Positions 51,772 through 60,971 of a stretch of DNA of 64,000 nucleotides are shown one piece after another (the first letter of the stretch is position 1; every line of letters begins with the position of its first letter). The notes beneath the pieces are model-generated. The model saw nothing but the letters and a program-made list of their open reading frames with translations, searched no databases and was not told the DNA's origin. The position numbers and the translations under genes were made by a program. The stretch covers positions 23,235 to 87,234 of the forward strand of contig NZ_SUTM01000012.1 in NCBI RefSeq assembly GCF_015062935.1, written 5' to 3'. This stretch comes from Methanobrevibacter sp. Its GTDB lineage: Archaea > Methanobacteriota > Methanobacteria > Methanobacteriales > Methanobacteriaceae.

Positions 51772-52464
51772 CTATTCCTGTTTGTAGTGTTCACAATAAC
51801 GTTTGTATCTGCATGATCTGCATTTGTTTGCATTTTTGGTTGGTACAAATGGTCTTGTTCCGTCAAACAGTCCCTGCATTCTTTCAAGTGTGAATTTTAT
51901 TTCCTTTTCAACTTCAGGGGTGAATATTTCAATCCAAAAGAGGTTTTCGGTTCCACGTTCCCTTAATGCAGCTTTCATTTTCCTTTCATCGCAGGTCATG
52001 CTTTTGAATGCAAGGCAGTATGCTCTTACCTGATTCATTGTTGAAAAGTATGGTGTACGACCAGGTTTGTCATCAATTATTACAATTTCATCAGGTTTCA
52101 TCCATATTTCGTCAATGTAACCTCTTATTCCGTATTCAGGTGCAATGACGAAAACTTCCCTTGACATTGAAGCCTTATCCTTGGATGCCTCAACTGCCTC
52201 TTCAAAGGTTGCAGGTGTTGCGTCCTGTTTGAATATGTCTTCAAGCTGGTGGTGGATGTCGCTGCCGTGTGTCATTTCAGGTGTTGCAGGTGTTTCGATA
52301 CCTTTCATGTATTCGAGATATAGCTGGTATTCGCAATATCCCTGTTTGTTGAGCCAGCTAATCGGGAAATTGTTTTTTCCTTCAATTATTTGAATACCTT
52401 TGATGTCAGGGTGTTCTTTAATTTCATAGTTTTTTTCATATCCGTTAATGTTTTTTTGTTCCAT
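51772..52464 (-). CDS. Cas4/Dna2-like PD-(D/E)XK nuclease with Cys cluster
   Basis: This 230-residue protein has the RecB-type core: YCEYQLYLEYM, HGSDIHHQLEDIF, IRGYIDEIWMKPDEIVIIDDKPGR and MNQVRAYCLAF, plus the C-terminal CRSCRYKRYC. The four conserved Cys (one early, three late) suit an Fe-S cluster as in Cas4 and Dna2. No CRISPR repeats or other cas genes were seen in the window, so it is probably a stand-alone DNA repair nuclease. Two bases separate it from the thermonuclease-fold gene. Confidence 0.88.
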   Translation of the reverse strand: MEQKNINGYEKNYEIKEHPDIKGIQIIEGKNNFPISWLNKQGYCEYQLYLEYMKGIETPATPEMTHGSDIHHQLEDIFKQDATPATFEEAVEASKDKASMSREVFVIAPEYGIRGYIDEIWMKPDEIVIIDDKPGRTPYFSTMNQVRAYCLAFKSMTCDERKMKAALRERGTENLFWIEIFTPEVEKEIKFTLERMQGLFDGTRPFVPTKNANKCRSCRYKRYCEHYKQE

Positions 52465-52550
52465 AATTTAACTTTGTTTTTCTATCTACTTATTACTTCT
52501 CATGTGCACTAGGTATCTTTTTAAATACTGGCTAAATCTAAAATAATTTC

Positions 52551-53417
52551 ATGCACTACGTTGAATCCAAAAGCATATTGTCAGCCAACAATGGAATGAA
52601 TCTCTATAGAGGCTGCACCCACGGATGCATATACTGTGATTCCAGAAGCAAGGTTTACGGCATGAATCACAAATTTGAAGACATTGAAGTCAAGCAGAAC
52701 TCATTGGAACTGCTTAAAAAAGAACTTATCAAAAGAAAACCCTCCATGATTGGAACAGGTGCAATGACAGACCCCTACATTCCTCTTGAAAAACATCTGC
52801 AATATGTCCGGAACGCTTTGAAGCTAATATACAAGTACGGATTCGGATTTACCTGCATTACCAAATCAGACCTAATACTTAGGGATTTGGACTTGCTTAA
52901 AAAAATCAATGAAAAGTCAAAAGCGGTTGTTCAGATGACTCTCACCACTGCAGATGATGATTTGTGCACCATACTGGAGCCCAATGTCTGTAAAACTTCA
53001 AGACGTGTTGAAGTTTTAAATGAATTGAATGATGAGGGCATTCCAACAGTTGTATGGCTGTGCCCGATACTGCCCTACATTAACGACACACAAGAGAATA
53101 TTACAAGCATTATTGATTATTGCATTGATGCAAATGTTAAGGGGATACTGTGCTTTGAAATGGGCTTGACGCTGAGGGAAGGAAACCGTCAATATTTCTA
53201 CTCAAAACTGGATGAGAGTTTCCCCGGACTTAAAGATAAATACATTGAAAAATTCGGAAATAACTATTCAATTCCAAGCCCCAACAATCACAAACTTATG
53301 GATATCTTTCAAAAACGAACATCTGGTGCAGGGATTTTAAACAATGCCGATGAAATCTTTGAATATCTCCATGATTTTCCCCAAAAATCATATCAGTCCA
53401 CATTAACTTTTAAATAG
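52551..53417 (+). CDS. Radical SAM protein, SPL-like
   Basis: This 288-residue protein has the radical SAM cluster motif CTHGCIYCDSRS (CxxxCxxC) near residues 23-34 and SPL/Rv2578c-type segments (GTGAMTDPYIPLEKHLQYVRNALKLI, CITKSDLILRDLDLL, ERR-like SRRVEVLNEL). The substrate is unknown. It is divergent from the nuclease gene and 23 bases ahead of the DEAD helicase. Confidence 0.9.
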   Translation: MHYVESKSILSANNGMNLYRGCTHGCIYCDSRSKVYGMNHKFEDIEVKQNSLELLKKELIKRKPSMIGTGAMTDPYIPLEKHLQYVRNALKLIYKYGFGFTCITKSDLILRDLDLLKKINEKSKAVVQMTLTTADDDLCTILEPNVCKTSRRVEVLNELNDEGIPTVVWLCPILPYINDTQENITSIIDYCIDANVKGILCFEMGLTLREGNRQYFYSKLDESFPGLKDKYIEKFGNNYSIPSPNNHKLMDIFQKRTSGAGILNNADEIFEYLHDFPQKSYQSTLTFK

Positions 53418-53440
53418 CTATTTTTTAAAATATTAATATA

Positions 53441-54721
53441 ATGAATTTTGATGATTTTGACATTAGCGATGAGGTAAAAAAAGCTATTGATGAGATGGGA
53501 TTTGAAAAGACCACACCTATTCAGGAAATGGCAATACCTCTTGGATTAAAGGGCAGGGATATAACTGCTCAGGCACAAACTGGTTCAGGTAAAACCATAG
53601 CATTTGCAGTTCCTGTTCTTGAAAAAATTTTCATTCCCGACAGGTCTCCGCAGGCAATTGTTCTGTGTCCGACAAGGGAGCTGTGCCTTCAGGTTGCAGG
53701 CGAAATTGCAAAAGTCGGCAAATACATTAAAAAGCTTAAGGTTTTGGCAGTTTATGGAGGCCAGCCCATAGGAAAACAGACAAGAGTTCTTAAAAAAGGA
53801 GTTCATATTGTTGTCGGCACTCCTGGCCGTGTAATTGACCATATTCAGAGAGGCAATCTTGATTTGATTGGTGTTGAAAGCGTGATTTTGGATGAAGCCG
53901 ATGAAATGCTGGATATGGGTTTTAGAGATGATATTCAAACAATACTTAAAAATACACCTCTCCAAAGGCAAACTATGCTTTTTTCAGCAACTATGCCGAC
54001 AGAAATCAGAAAAATTGCTAAAAACTATCAGAATAACCCAAAATTTATTAAAGTCGCAAATAAAAAGGAAAACATTCCAAAAATTACTCAGCATGCCTTT
54101 AGAACCAATCATAAATATAAGTTTAAGGATTTAACCAAACTGATTGAAGCTTATGATATTAAATCCTCATTGATATTCTGCAATACTAAAAAAGGTGTGG
54201 ATTTTGTTTTCAAGCACCTGAAAAAAGAAGGATATTCATCAGAGGCCCTGCATGGGGACATGTCTCAAAAGACAAGGGACAGAGTCATGAATAAATTCCG
54301 CAACGGCAATGTCAGATTTCTGGTTGCAACAGACGTTGCCGCCCGTGGTCTGGACATTTCCAACTTGGATTTCATTGTCAACTATGACGTTGCCCAAAAT
54401 TATGATTCACATATTCATCGTATAGGTAGAACTGCAAGAGCTGGAAGCAGCGGTTTTGCTTTAACATTGGTGTCAAAAGAGGATTCAGCTAATTTTAATG
54501 TTATTAAAAGGCAGAGTAAAGGTAAAATTGTAGAAAAAGACATTCCTTCTGATTCAGAACTTGAAGAAATTAAAATTAATAGGATTTTGGATGAGGTAAA
54601 AAATTCAATTAAAGTTGATAATTTAAAAAATGATATGGATTTTATAAAAAAGAGTTTATCTGCAGATATTACTTCTGAAGAAATAGCTGCAGCTTTATTA
54701 AAAAAATTAAGGGAAAAATAA
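53441..54721 (+). CDS. DEAD-box RNA helicase
   Basis: This 426-residue ATP-dependent helicase has the Q motif (FEKTTPIQEMAIP), AQTGSGKT, PTRELCLQ, GTPGRV, DEAD, SAT, TDVAARGLDI and HRIGRTARAG. These are the full core motifs of the family; length agrees with the core plus a short C-terminal helical tail. It probably unwinds structured RNA, perhaps during growth at low temperature. It converges with the HTH regulator. Confidence 0.96.
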   Translation: MNFDDFDISDEVKKAIDEMGFEKTTPIQEMAIPLGLKGRDITAQAQTGSGKTIAFAVPVLEKIFIPDRSPQAIVLCPTRELCLQVAGEIAKVGKYIKKLKVLAVYGGQPIGKQTRVLKKGVHIVVGTPGRVIDHIQRGNLDLIGVESVILDEADEMLDMGFRDDIQTILKNTPLQRQTMLFSATMPTEIRKIAKNYQNNPKFIKVANKKENIPKITQHAFRTNHKYKFKDLTKLIEAYDIKSSLIFCNTKKGVDFVFKHLKKEGYSSEALHGDMSQKTRDRVMNKFRNGNVRFLVATDVAARGLDISNLDFIVNYDVAQNYDSHIHRIGRTARAGSSGFALTLVSKEDSANFNVIKRQSKGKIVEKDIPSDSELEEIKINRILDEVKNSIKVDNLKNDMDFIKKSLSADITSEEIAAALLKKLREK

Positions 54722-55534
54722 TTATTTTCCGCCGTCAATAATGTTGAATTTTATTTTTTCGTTTTCTAACTCGCGTGTAAACGCTTTGCTCATATCTCCG
54801 ACACAAATTGCTAAAACATTTAAGCCTTTACGTGCGGCATTTGCAGTTGCCTGTGGTGCAGCAAACTCAATATCAATTGGTAAACCTAATTTTTTAACTA
54901 CTGCACGGGAAACAGTTCCTGCAACCGCAACTTTATCAATAGGTTTTCCAGTGTTTGTTCCTTTATCATAGACATTTTTAATAAGGTCTAAATCGCATGA
55001 TTTGGATCCTCCGTCTTTTATTGTAGGAACATTAATGACAGTTACTTCACCAATGGTCATATCGATAATTCCGGTCAAATTGGTTAGTGATACGTCCATG
55101 TCTTTTTCAGCATCGTCCAATACAACACCGGTTGCATTTTCTTCTTTTTTATGAGCGTACAGAACACCATCTTCCATAAAAAGACCAACAATATCATCTT
55201 TTTTGAGTTCTTCTCTAGCAATCGCAGGCCAAATGGTTTTATAATGATTCATGGTTTCTAAAACGGAATCAGAATATTTTCTAAGACTTATGGCATCTTT
55301 TTTAACTTTATCGATACCTGCTTGTGTTATTTTGTAAGGTGACCTTCCATCTTTTGATGTTATGTACCCAAGTTCGATTAATGTCTTGATATTTTCAGAT
55401 ACTGCTTGAATGGTAATTCCTAGAGTATTAGCCAAATCTTTTTGTTTGAGATGCGGATCTTGCTTTGAAATTTCACTTAAAATTTGAAAATGGGTAAGTG
55501 CACCTCTTTTTTTAAAAGCCTTCATCATTTTCAT
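54722..55534 (-). CDS. Winged-helix transcriptional regulator with a C-terminal domain
   Basis: This 270-residue protein has a MarR-like winged helix (HFQILSEISKQDPHLKQKDLANTLGITIQAVSENIKTLIELGYITS) and a DUF7839-like C-terminal region with GTVSRAVVKKLGLPIDIEFAAP and NVLAICVGDMSKAFT. The C-terminal part may sense a ligand. It is archaeal in distribution, as I recall. The target genes are unknown; it is convergent with the helicase. Confidence 0.85.
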   Translation of the reverse strand: MKMMKAFKKRGALTHFQILSEISKQDPHLKQKDLANTLGITIQAVSENIKTLIELGYITSKDGRSPYKITQAGIDKVKKDAISLRKYSDSVLETMNHYKTIWPAIAREELKKDDIVGLFMEDGVLYAHKKEENATGVVLDDAEKDMDVSLTNLTGIIDMTIGEVTVINVPTIKDGGSKSCDLDLIKNVYDKGTNTGKPIDKVAVAGTVSRAVVKKLGLPIDIEFAAPQATANAARKGLNVLAICVGDMSKAFTRELENEKIKFNIIDGGK

Positions 55535-55584
55535 TCCTCAATTATACTTGATTAATATATATTTTTAAACTTATTATATATAAA

Positions 55585-56991
55585 TTAATTTGATAATTTG
55601 CCATTCAATGCATCATTAAACTCTTGGAGAAATTCATCTTTTTTCTCGATTGGGATGTATGCACCACATGCCATTGCATGTCCGCCTCCGCTTCCACCAA
55701 CTTTCGAAGCGATATTTCTTATAATATTCCCAAAATGAATTCCGTCATATGAAAGCAATCTTGAACATCTAAGTGAAACTTTAAGGCCTTTGTCATCAGT
55801 TTGTGTGAATCCTATAATCGGCTTTTTCCAGTTGCAGTATCCTAAAATCATTCCGGTTATTGTTCCGACAATTTCAGGTTTGATTCCGTCGCCGTCAAAA
55901 TACTGAAGGTTTTCCATTTCTATAATGTTGGTTTCATCGCCTTCAGCTATTTTTGCAATGGATGTTGCGAGGTTATATCTGTGGGATTTGCTGACTGCTT
56001 CAAGTTCATCAAGTGCAACAAAACGGTCTCCTTTAAGAACTTCCATGGCGATTTTTTCTTCATGGTTTCTGCCGCATGCGTTCATTGCAGTTGAAAATTC
56101 AGATCCGTCCCTTAAAAAGCTGTGTTCATCCTCTTTTAGGAAGGTGTATGAATCTCCGATAATCAGCTGTGGTATGTATCTCACGTATTTTCCGGGAACC
56201 GCTTTTGAAATCATTTTCAGCAGATATTGGAAAAGGCGTCCTTTTTCTTCCTGAGTCAGCTGATTGAGTGTTTTTCTGTTGTGCTTTTCATCAATTCCGA
56301 GCTCTTCCAGAATGGCCATGGTTTCTGTGGTGTTGTTTGTAATTGGAAGTTTAACGTCGCTGAAATAAGACAGCGCAACGAATAGAGGTCTGGTATTTCT
56401 GCCGTATATGTTAATGTCGCTTTTGGTCAGTTTCAGATACCCTCCGTCGATTGCGTCCTGCTGAATTATCTGGTTCAGTCCTTCAAACTGACCTGTTTTT
56501 GTATTCTGCATATCTCCAATGGCTGATAGAACTCCAATCCAGCTTAAATCAGTATATCCGAATTCCTTTGCTAAAAAATAACATAATCCTCCGCCGCAAA
56601 CATAATATGACCCGTCAATTCCATGATACATGGGATTGATTTCAAGGAAAGTGTAGTCCTTGTCATCTTTGTAGTCAATGTCCCTTAATGGAGGGTGGTG
56701 GTCCAGAATAATAATTTTCTGGCCTTTTTTGGCGTTGGTGTCTATGTGCTGACCTGAACCCAAATCGGAAAAGATAGTAAGTTCATGGTCAAGCTCAATA
56801 TTGTCCAGAACATCCAAATTTACAAATTCAATTTCGTGTTCCTTATTCTGTCTGTCTAGTATGGTTGATAAGATTGCACCTGAACAGATACCGTCACAGT
56901 CAATGTGGGAATAAACCTTAATGTCTTCTGCATTTTCGATAATCTCACGTGCCTGGACGTATTGTTCGTGCATTAATTGTGGTATTTTCAT
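55585..56991 (-). CDS. DHH-family exonuclease, archaeal RecJ/GAN type
   Basis: This 468-residue phosphoesterase has the DHH core motifs VYSHIDCDGICSGAIL, TIFSDLGSG, KIIILDHHPPLRD and the C-terminal DHHA1 part with GGSGGGHAMACGAYIP. It corresponds to the archaeal GINS-associated nuclease (RecJ-like), which works at replication forks (established). Upstream, 5 bases away, is the SRP19 gene, the preceding gene of the same operon. Confidence 0.92.
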   Translation of the reverse strand: MKIPQLMHEQYVQAREIIENAEDIKVYSHIDCDGICSGAILSTILDRQNKEHEIEFVNLDVLDNIELDHELTIFSDLGSGQHIDTNAKKGQKIIILDHHPPLRDIDYKDDKDYTFLEINPMYHGIDGSYYVCGGGLCYFLAKEFGYTDLSWIGVLSAIGDMQNTKTGQFEGLNQIIQQDAIDGGYLKLTKSDINIYGRNTRPLFVALSYFSDVKLPITNNTTETMAILEELGIDEKHNRKTLNQLTQEEKGRLFQYLLKMISKAVPGKYVRYIPQLIIGDSYTFLKEDEHSFLRDGSEFSTAMNACGRNHEEKIAMEVLKGDRFVALDELEAVSKSHRYNLATSIAKIAEGDETNIIEMENLQYFDGDGIKPEIVGTITGMILGYCNWKKPIIGFTQTDDKGLKVSLRCSRLLSYDGIHFGNIIRNIASKVGGSGGGHAMACGAYIPIEKKDEFLQEFNDALNGKLSN

Positions 56992-56996
56992 GTTAA

Positions 56997-57266
56997 TCAG
57001 TTTCTTATTTCTTTAATCTTTAAGCTAACTTCTTTAAGTAATTCCAGTTTTGTTCCTTCCCATTCAACAAGAACCCTTCCGGATTTCTCATACCATTTTC
57101 CTGGATATGAAAATTCCTTCTGCATGCTGTATTTAAGGCCCATCCTTTTCAATGCTCTTTCAATTTCATTTAAATTAGGCTCTTTGACAGCTATCTCCTT
57201 GGAGACTTTGCGGCCCTGGCTTAGGGATAGGTTTTTATCTAGATATTGTGGCCAGATGGTTATCAT
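56997..57266 (-). CDS. srp19: Signal recognition particle 19 kDa subunit
   Basis: This 89-residue basic protein begins ITIWPQYLDKNLSLSQGRKVSKEIAV and continues NLNEIERALKRMGLK, the pattern of archaeal SRP19, which binds 7S RNA so that SRP54 can assemble. The 7S RNA gene is not in the window. The gene sits between glf and the DHH nuclease in a tightly spaced operon. Confidence 0.94.
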   Translation of the reverse strand: MITIWPQYLDKNLSLSQGRKVSKEIAVKEPNLNEIERALKRMGLKYSMQKEFSYPGKWYEKSGRVLVEWEGTKLELLKEVSLKIKEIRN

Positions 57267-57274
57267 ATTATCAC

Positions 57275-58369
57275 CTATTTGATTTGGTTTTCAAAGATTT
57301 CCAATGCATCTTTAACGACCAGGTCCATATTGTAATATTTGTATTTTGCAAGTCTTCCGGTAAAGATGACATTTTCCTCTTTTTCCATTTCTGCTTCATA
57401 TAATTTGAATTTATCAAGATACTCCTGGGTAGGATAAGGATAGCATTTCTCACCGTTGAATCCAGGATATTCCTTCATGATGGCGGTTTTTCCTTCAACT
57501 TCCTGCCAGGTTAACTTTTTAAATTCGGTAATTCTTGTAAAGTAAGGGTCATTAGGGTGATTTACAACTGCAACGTCCTGATATGAGTCTTCATCAATGA
57601 TTTCATACACGAAGTTAAGGCATCTGTATAGGAGTTCTCCGTATTTGTAGTCATAGAAGTAATCGATAGGGCCTGTGTAAATCAGGGTTTCATAGTTGAT
57701 TCTGTCGATATAATCTTTATAATCAGCTTTAAGGCCGACATGGATCTTGTCGGATTTAATCATGTTTTCGCACATTTTTGTAAAGCCTTCCTTAGGCATT
57801 CCCTGATATGTGTCTGCAAAGTATCTGTCGTCATGATTGAATCTGAAAGGTATTCTTGAAATTACGGTTGGGCTTAGATTGGCGGCGGATGTTCCCCACT
57901 GTTTTTCAGTGTAGTTTTTAAACAGCTTTTCGTAGATGTCACGGCCTGCATTTTTTAAAACAACGTCTTCGGATGATTTTACCTCATCGATGTCTTCCTT
58001 GTGCTCGTCAATCCAGTCTTTCATTGAATTTTCATCCAAATCCAAATCGTATAATGTATTTAAAGTGTCTATGCAGATTGGCATTGGCACCAGTTTTCCG
58101 TCAACATAGCTCAATACTCTGTGAACGTAGTCGTTCCATTCTGTAAACTGGGACAGGTAATCGTGAACCTTTTTCTCATTGGTATGGTAAATGTGAGGTC
58201 CGTATTTCTGGATTAAAAGTCCGTCATCATAAAAGTCATATACGTTTCCACCGATGTGGTCACGCTTTTCGATAATCAATACTTCTTCATCTAGTTCATT
58301 AGCTATTCTTTCTGCTAATGTTAAACCGGACAGTCCGGCTCCTACTATAACATATTTGTAATCGCTCAT
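57275..58369 (-). CDS. glf: UDP-galactopyranose mutase
   Basis: This 364-residue flavoenzyme converts UDP-galactopyranose to UDP-galactofuranose for surface glycans. It has the FAD motif VGAGLSGLTLAERIA, KRDHIGGNVYD, YGPHIYHTNEKKVHDYLSQFTEW and the mutase segments FKNYTEKQWG, EYPGFNGEKCYPYPTQE. It follows the glycosyltransferase gene by 6 bases and likely shares a surface-glycan pathway with it. Confidence 0.95.
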   Translation of the reverse strand: MSDYKYVIVGAGLSGLTLAERIANELDEEVLIIEKRDHIGGNVYDFYDDGLLIQKYGPHIYHTNEKKVHDYLSQFTEWNDYVHRVLSYVDGKLVPMPICIDTLNTLYDLDLDENSMKDWIDEHKEDIDEVKSSEDVVLKNAGRDIYEKLFKNYTEKQWGTSAANLSPTVISRIPFRFNHDDRYFADTYQGMPKEGFTKMCENMIKSDKIHVGLKADYKDYIDRINYETLIYTGPIDYFYDYKYGELLYRCLNFVYEIIDEDSYQDVAVVNHPNDPYFTRITEFKKLTWQEVEGKTAIMKEYPGFNGEKCYPYPTQEYLDKFKLYEAEMEKEENVIFTGRLAKYKYYNMDLVVKDALEIFENQIK

Positions 58370-58375
58370 AATTTC

Positions 58376-59479
58376 TTACTCCTTTGCAGTGTGTATTGCG
58401 GTTTCGATTGCGGTTGTCATTGAAGACATAAGCATTCTGGTTTTAAAATCTCCGTCATGAATTTTCTTAAGTTTATTTACCTTTTTAAGCAATAATCTAT
58501 TTTCCTCTTTTGTAAACGGTGAGGTTTTCCAGGTATGCATCCAGTGCAGCAGATGAGGATTAAGTGATACTGTCTGCACTTCCTTTGAAAATCCTTCGGT
58601 TTTCTTTCTGCAGTAAATGTAGGCTTCCATAAGTTCATCGAGAAGTCTAACGTTAACGTTATTGGTAATGGACTTGTCATTCGGCAAGTCTCTGATGTAG
58701 TAATCATAACTGAAGTAATTGTTGAGGTATACGATTCCTTCGGCGTTCAATAGCGCTTCAAGGGTAAATGCCATGTCGTCTCCTGTTACATACTTCTGGA
58801 AACGCAAATTTTTGTCCATGATAAGTTCCCTTCTGTAGATTTTACACCATACTGAAGGCTGTATCTTTAACAGGTCCGGTTCCTGTTCGATATTATCCAC
58901 ATGTATTGTGTCGATTGGTCCGTCTCTCGGATAGGTCACTTCCAATGTTTTTCCGTAGAGAACTCTTTCTATTACATTGTCCCATAGGAAGTCAGGAACA
59001 TCGAGGAAATTTGCAGTTTCAAAGGTTTCATCAGGATATGCGCTTTTCAAATCAGCTTCATATGGTGAGTATGATTCCTGAATGTATCCTCCGTATTCGA
59101 ATATTCTTTTAAAACGTGCAAATGCCAAGTCAACATCATATTTTTTGACTGCATTGTACAGTCTTTCACAGGCATCAGGGACGTATCTGTCGTCAGGATC
59201 CAGAAACATTATGTAATCTCCGGTTGATGCTTCAATACCAGTATTTCGGGGGGTGTGAGCTCCTCCGCTGTTGGTTTCATGATGAATTGCAACGCAGCAG
59301 TCGTATTTTTCAGCGTATTCATCGATAATCTTATCTGATCCGTCGGTTGAGCAGTCGTTAACCATGATTATTTCTAGATTTTCATTTCCAATTGTCTGGT
59401 TGATAAGAGAGTCAATACCTCCTTTCAGGTGAGGTCCAACATTAAAAATTGGTAAAATAATGCTTATTTTATCATCCAT
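58376..59479 (-). CDS. Family-2 glycosyltransferase
   Basis: This 367-residue protein has a GT-A domain: SIILPIFNVGPHLKGGIDSLINQT, IMVNDCSTDGSDKII, GDYIMFLDPDDRYVPDAC. It probably transfers a sugar to a surface glycan; no membrane helices were seen. It overlaps hemD by 8 bases and is followed by glf, so the product may be a galactofuranose-containing polymer. Confidence 0.92.
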   Translation of the reverse strand: MDDKISIILPIFNVGPHLKGGIDSLINQTIGNENLEIIMVNDCSTDGSDKIIDEYAEKYDCCVAIHHETNSGGAHTPRNTGIEASTGDYIMFLDPDDRYVPDACERLYNAVKKYDVDLAFARFKRIFEYGGYIQESYSPYEADLKSAYPDETFETANFLDVPDFLWDNVIERVLYGKTLEVTYPRDGPIDTIHVDNIEQEPDLLKIQPSVWCKIYRRELIMDKNLRFQKYVTGDDMAFTLEALLNAEGIVYLNNYFSYDYYIRDLPNDKSITNNVNVRLLDELMEAYIYCRKKTEGFSKEVQTVSLNPHLLHWMHTWKTSPFTKEENRLLLKKVNKLKKIHDGDFKTRMLMSSMTTAIETAIHTAKE

Positions 59480-60242
59480 TGTTTTCTCTCCAAGTCTTAA
59501 ATAATAATTCCATCATGTCCGGAACAGTATATGTGTCCGGGTGGATGTAGGCAACATCATATTTGTCAAGAACCTTTGCGGTAATAGGGCCTATTGAAAC
59601 TGTCAGCAGATTGTCGTTCAATAATCTTGCCAGTTTATGCTTGTCTTCAGCTATTTCAAAGAAGTTTTCAACGGTCAGCGGGCTTGTGAATGTTATTGCA
59701 TCAATCTCTTTGTTTTCGATTTTGGAGATGAGCTCTTGCACTGATTTTTCATCCATTGGGAACAATGACTTGTATGCTTCAGCAAGTATCACTTCATTTC
59801 CAAGTTTTTCAAGCTCTTCAGGTAAAATTGGTCTTGCAGAAGCTGTTCTTGGAATTCCAATGGTTTTTCCGGTAATTCCACGTTTTTTAAACTCTTCGAT
59901 CAGGCCTTCGGCAGTGAAGTCTTCAGGCATCAAATCAACGGTCAGACCATTTTTTTCAGCTAATTTTCCTGTTTTGTTTCCGATAACTGCAAGTTTGCAG
60001 TCCAGAGTTTTGATAAAATCAGGATAGAACTTGTTTAAAGAAACGATTGTGGTTGGAGATGTGAATATAATCCAGTCCAGCTCGTCTTTTCTTGCTACAA
60101 GGTTTTTCAATGATTCACTGTTAACAGGCTGCAGGTCAAGTGTAGGTGCAAGAACAGGTGTTCCGCCCAGCGTTTCTACAATTTCCGAAGCCTTTTTTGC
60201 CCTATCTTTTGGCCTAGTTATTGCAACAACGGGTTTTGACAT
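59472..60242 (-). CDS. hemD: Uroporphyrinogen-III synthase
   Basis: This 256-residue enzyme closes hydroxymethylbilane into uroporphyrinogen III, the precursor of F430, cobamide and siroheme. It fits the HemD family (VAITRPKDRAKKASEIVETLGGTPVLAPTLD, DWIIFTSPTTIVSLNKF, AITFTSPLTVENFFEIA, SIGPITAKVLDKYDV). It heads the minus-strand operon that continues through GT2, glf, srp19 and the DHH nuclease. Confidence 0.93.
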   Translation of the reverse strand: MSKPVVAITRPKDRAKKASEIVETLGGTPVLAPTLDLQPVNSESLKNLVARKDELDWIIFTSPTTIVSLNKFYPDFIKTLDCKLAVIGNKTGKLAEKNGLTVDLMPEDFTAEGLIEEFKKRGITGKTIGIPRTASARPILPEELEKLGNEVILAEAYKSLFPMDEKSVQELISKIENKEIDAITFTSPLTVENFFEIAEDKHKLARLLNDNLLTVSIGPITAKVLDKYDVAYIHPDTYTVPDMMELLFKTWRENNG

Positions 60243-60646
60243 TTTATATTACCTTCATTAATTTATAATATTATTATTTTGTTTTTGTTAGTTTATAATC
60301 TTTGTTAATTCAAATTATGTTTTATATTGCGTTTAATGCGTCAAGCTGTTCTGATTGGAAAAACATGATTTTTTAGCATTTTTGAGTTTTTTGTGTTTAT
60401 AATGTTTGGGATGAAATTCATATTTGACTTTAATGTGTGCTTGTGTAAATTTTTTTGTAGGAAGTTATTTTTTCAAAAATGTAAAATTGTTGTCATTTCG
60501 TTAAATTGTTGTAATTTGATTAAATTGTTCTTATTTTTATTTTTAAATTAGTTAAATTTATATATTTTTAAATTAAATAATTATTTGGCCGTGAATTATA
60601 TTAATTCCAGTATTAGGTAGTTGAATTATAATTAAATGGTGTTTTC
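60243..60646. other. AT-rich intergenic region with three 19-bp direct repeats
   Basis: This 404-bp stretch has no credible gene. It contains the direct repeats at 60484-60540 and AT-rich promoter-like sequence before the HEPN-like pair. Confidence 0.5.
60484..60540. repeat. Three tandem degenerate 19-bp repeats
   Basis: The repeats at 60484, 60503 and 60522 each start AAATTGTT and are followed by a T-rich tail. The exact 19-bp spacing suggests protein binding sites on about the same DNA face every two turns. They lie 106 bases upstream of the small gene at 60647 and might be operators. Confidence 0.5.
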
Positions 60647-60967
60647 ATGTTAAATTATAAAATGGATCGGGAACATATTTTTAATCCTAATATGCCTTTC
60701 GATGACTGCGATTTAGAAAAATTTGAAAATTTTTTAACTGAATTAAGCAAAAAACATGGTTTGGGCGAAGTATATTTTAAACCAAAGAATAAACATGATT
60801 GGGATTCTATGGCTACATTCAATATTGTGGCTCCAAATGACTGGTCATTTGTGAAAATACATAAAGTTACACACATTATTGGTGATGAATCTCTTGAATT
60901 TTCTAAAAGGGAAGGTTTAATGTATATTTTCAATAATTCATGCACTATTCTTACTCAATTGGAGTGA
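60647..60967 (+). CDS. Small protein paired with a HEPN-like protein
   Basis: This 106-residue protein is preceded by GGTGTTTTC and has no family I recognise. It has an acidic N-terminus and a strand-rich C-terminal half (SMATFNIVAPNDWSFVKIHKVTHIIGD). No nucleotidyltransferase motif of MNT antitoxins is visible. It is 4 bases ahead of the HEPN-like gene and probably acts with it. Confidence 0.7.
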   Translation: MLNYKMDREHIFNPNMPFDDCDLEKFENFLTELSKKHGLGEVYFKPKNKHDWDSMATFNIVAPNDWSFVKIHKVTHIIGDESLEFSKREGLMYIFNNSCTILTQLE

Positions 60968-60971
60968 TTCA

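Noticed and set aside
51772..52464. CRISPR-Cas locus suggested by the Cas4-like gene
   Set aside because: No repeat-spacer array or other cas genes were seen within the window.
54712..54730. Weak hairpin between the helicase and the HTH regulator
   Set aside because: The stem is only six bases of mostly A/T and lacks a T-tract; not enough for a terminator call.
60647..60967. MNT-type antitoxin call for the gene before the HEPN-like gene
   Set aside because: The nucleotidyltransferase GSxxxG and DxD pattern is not present.
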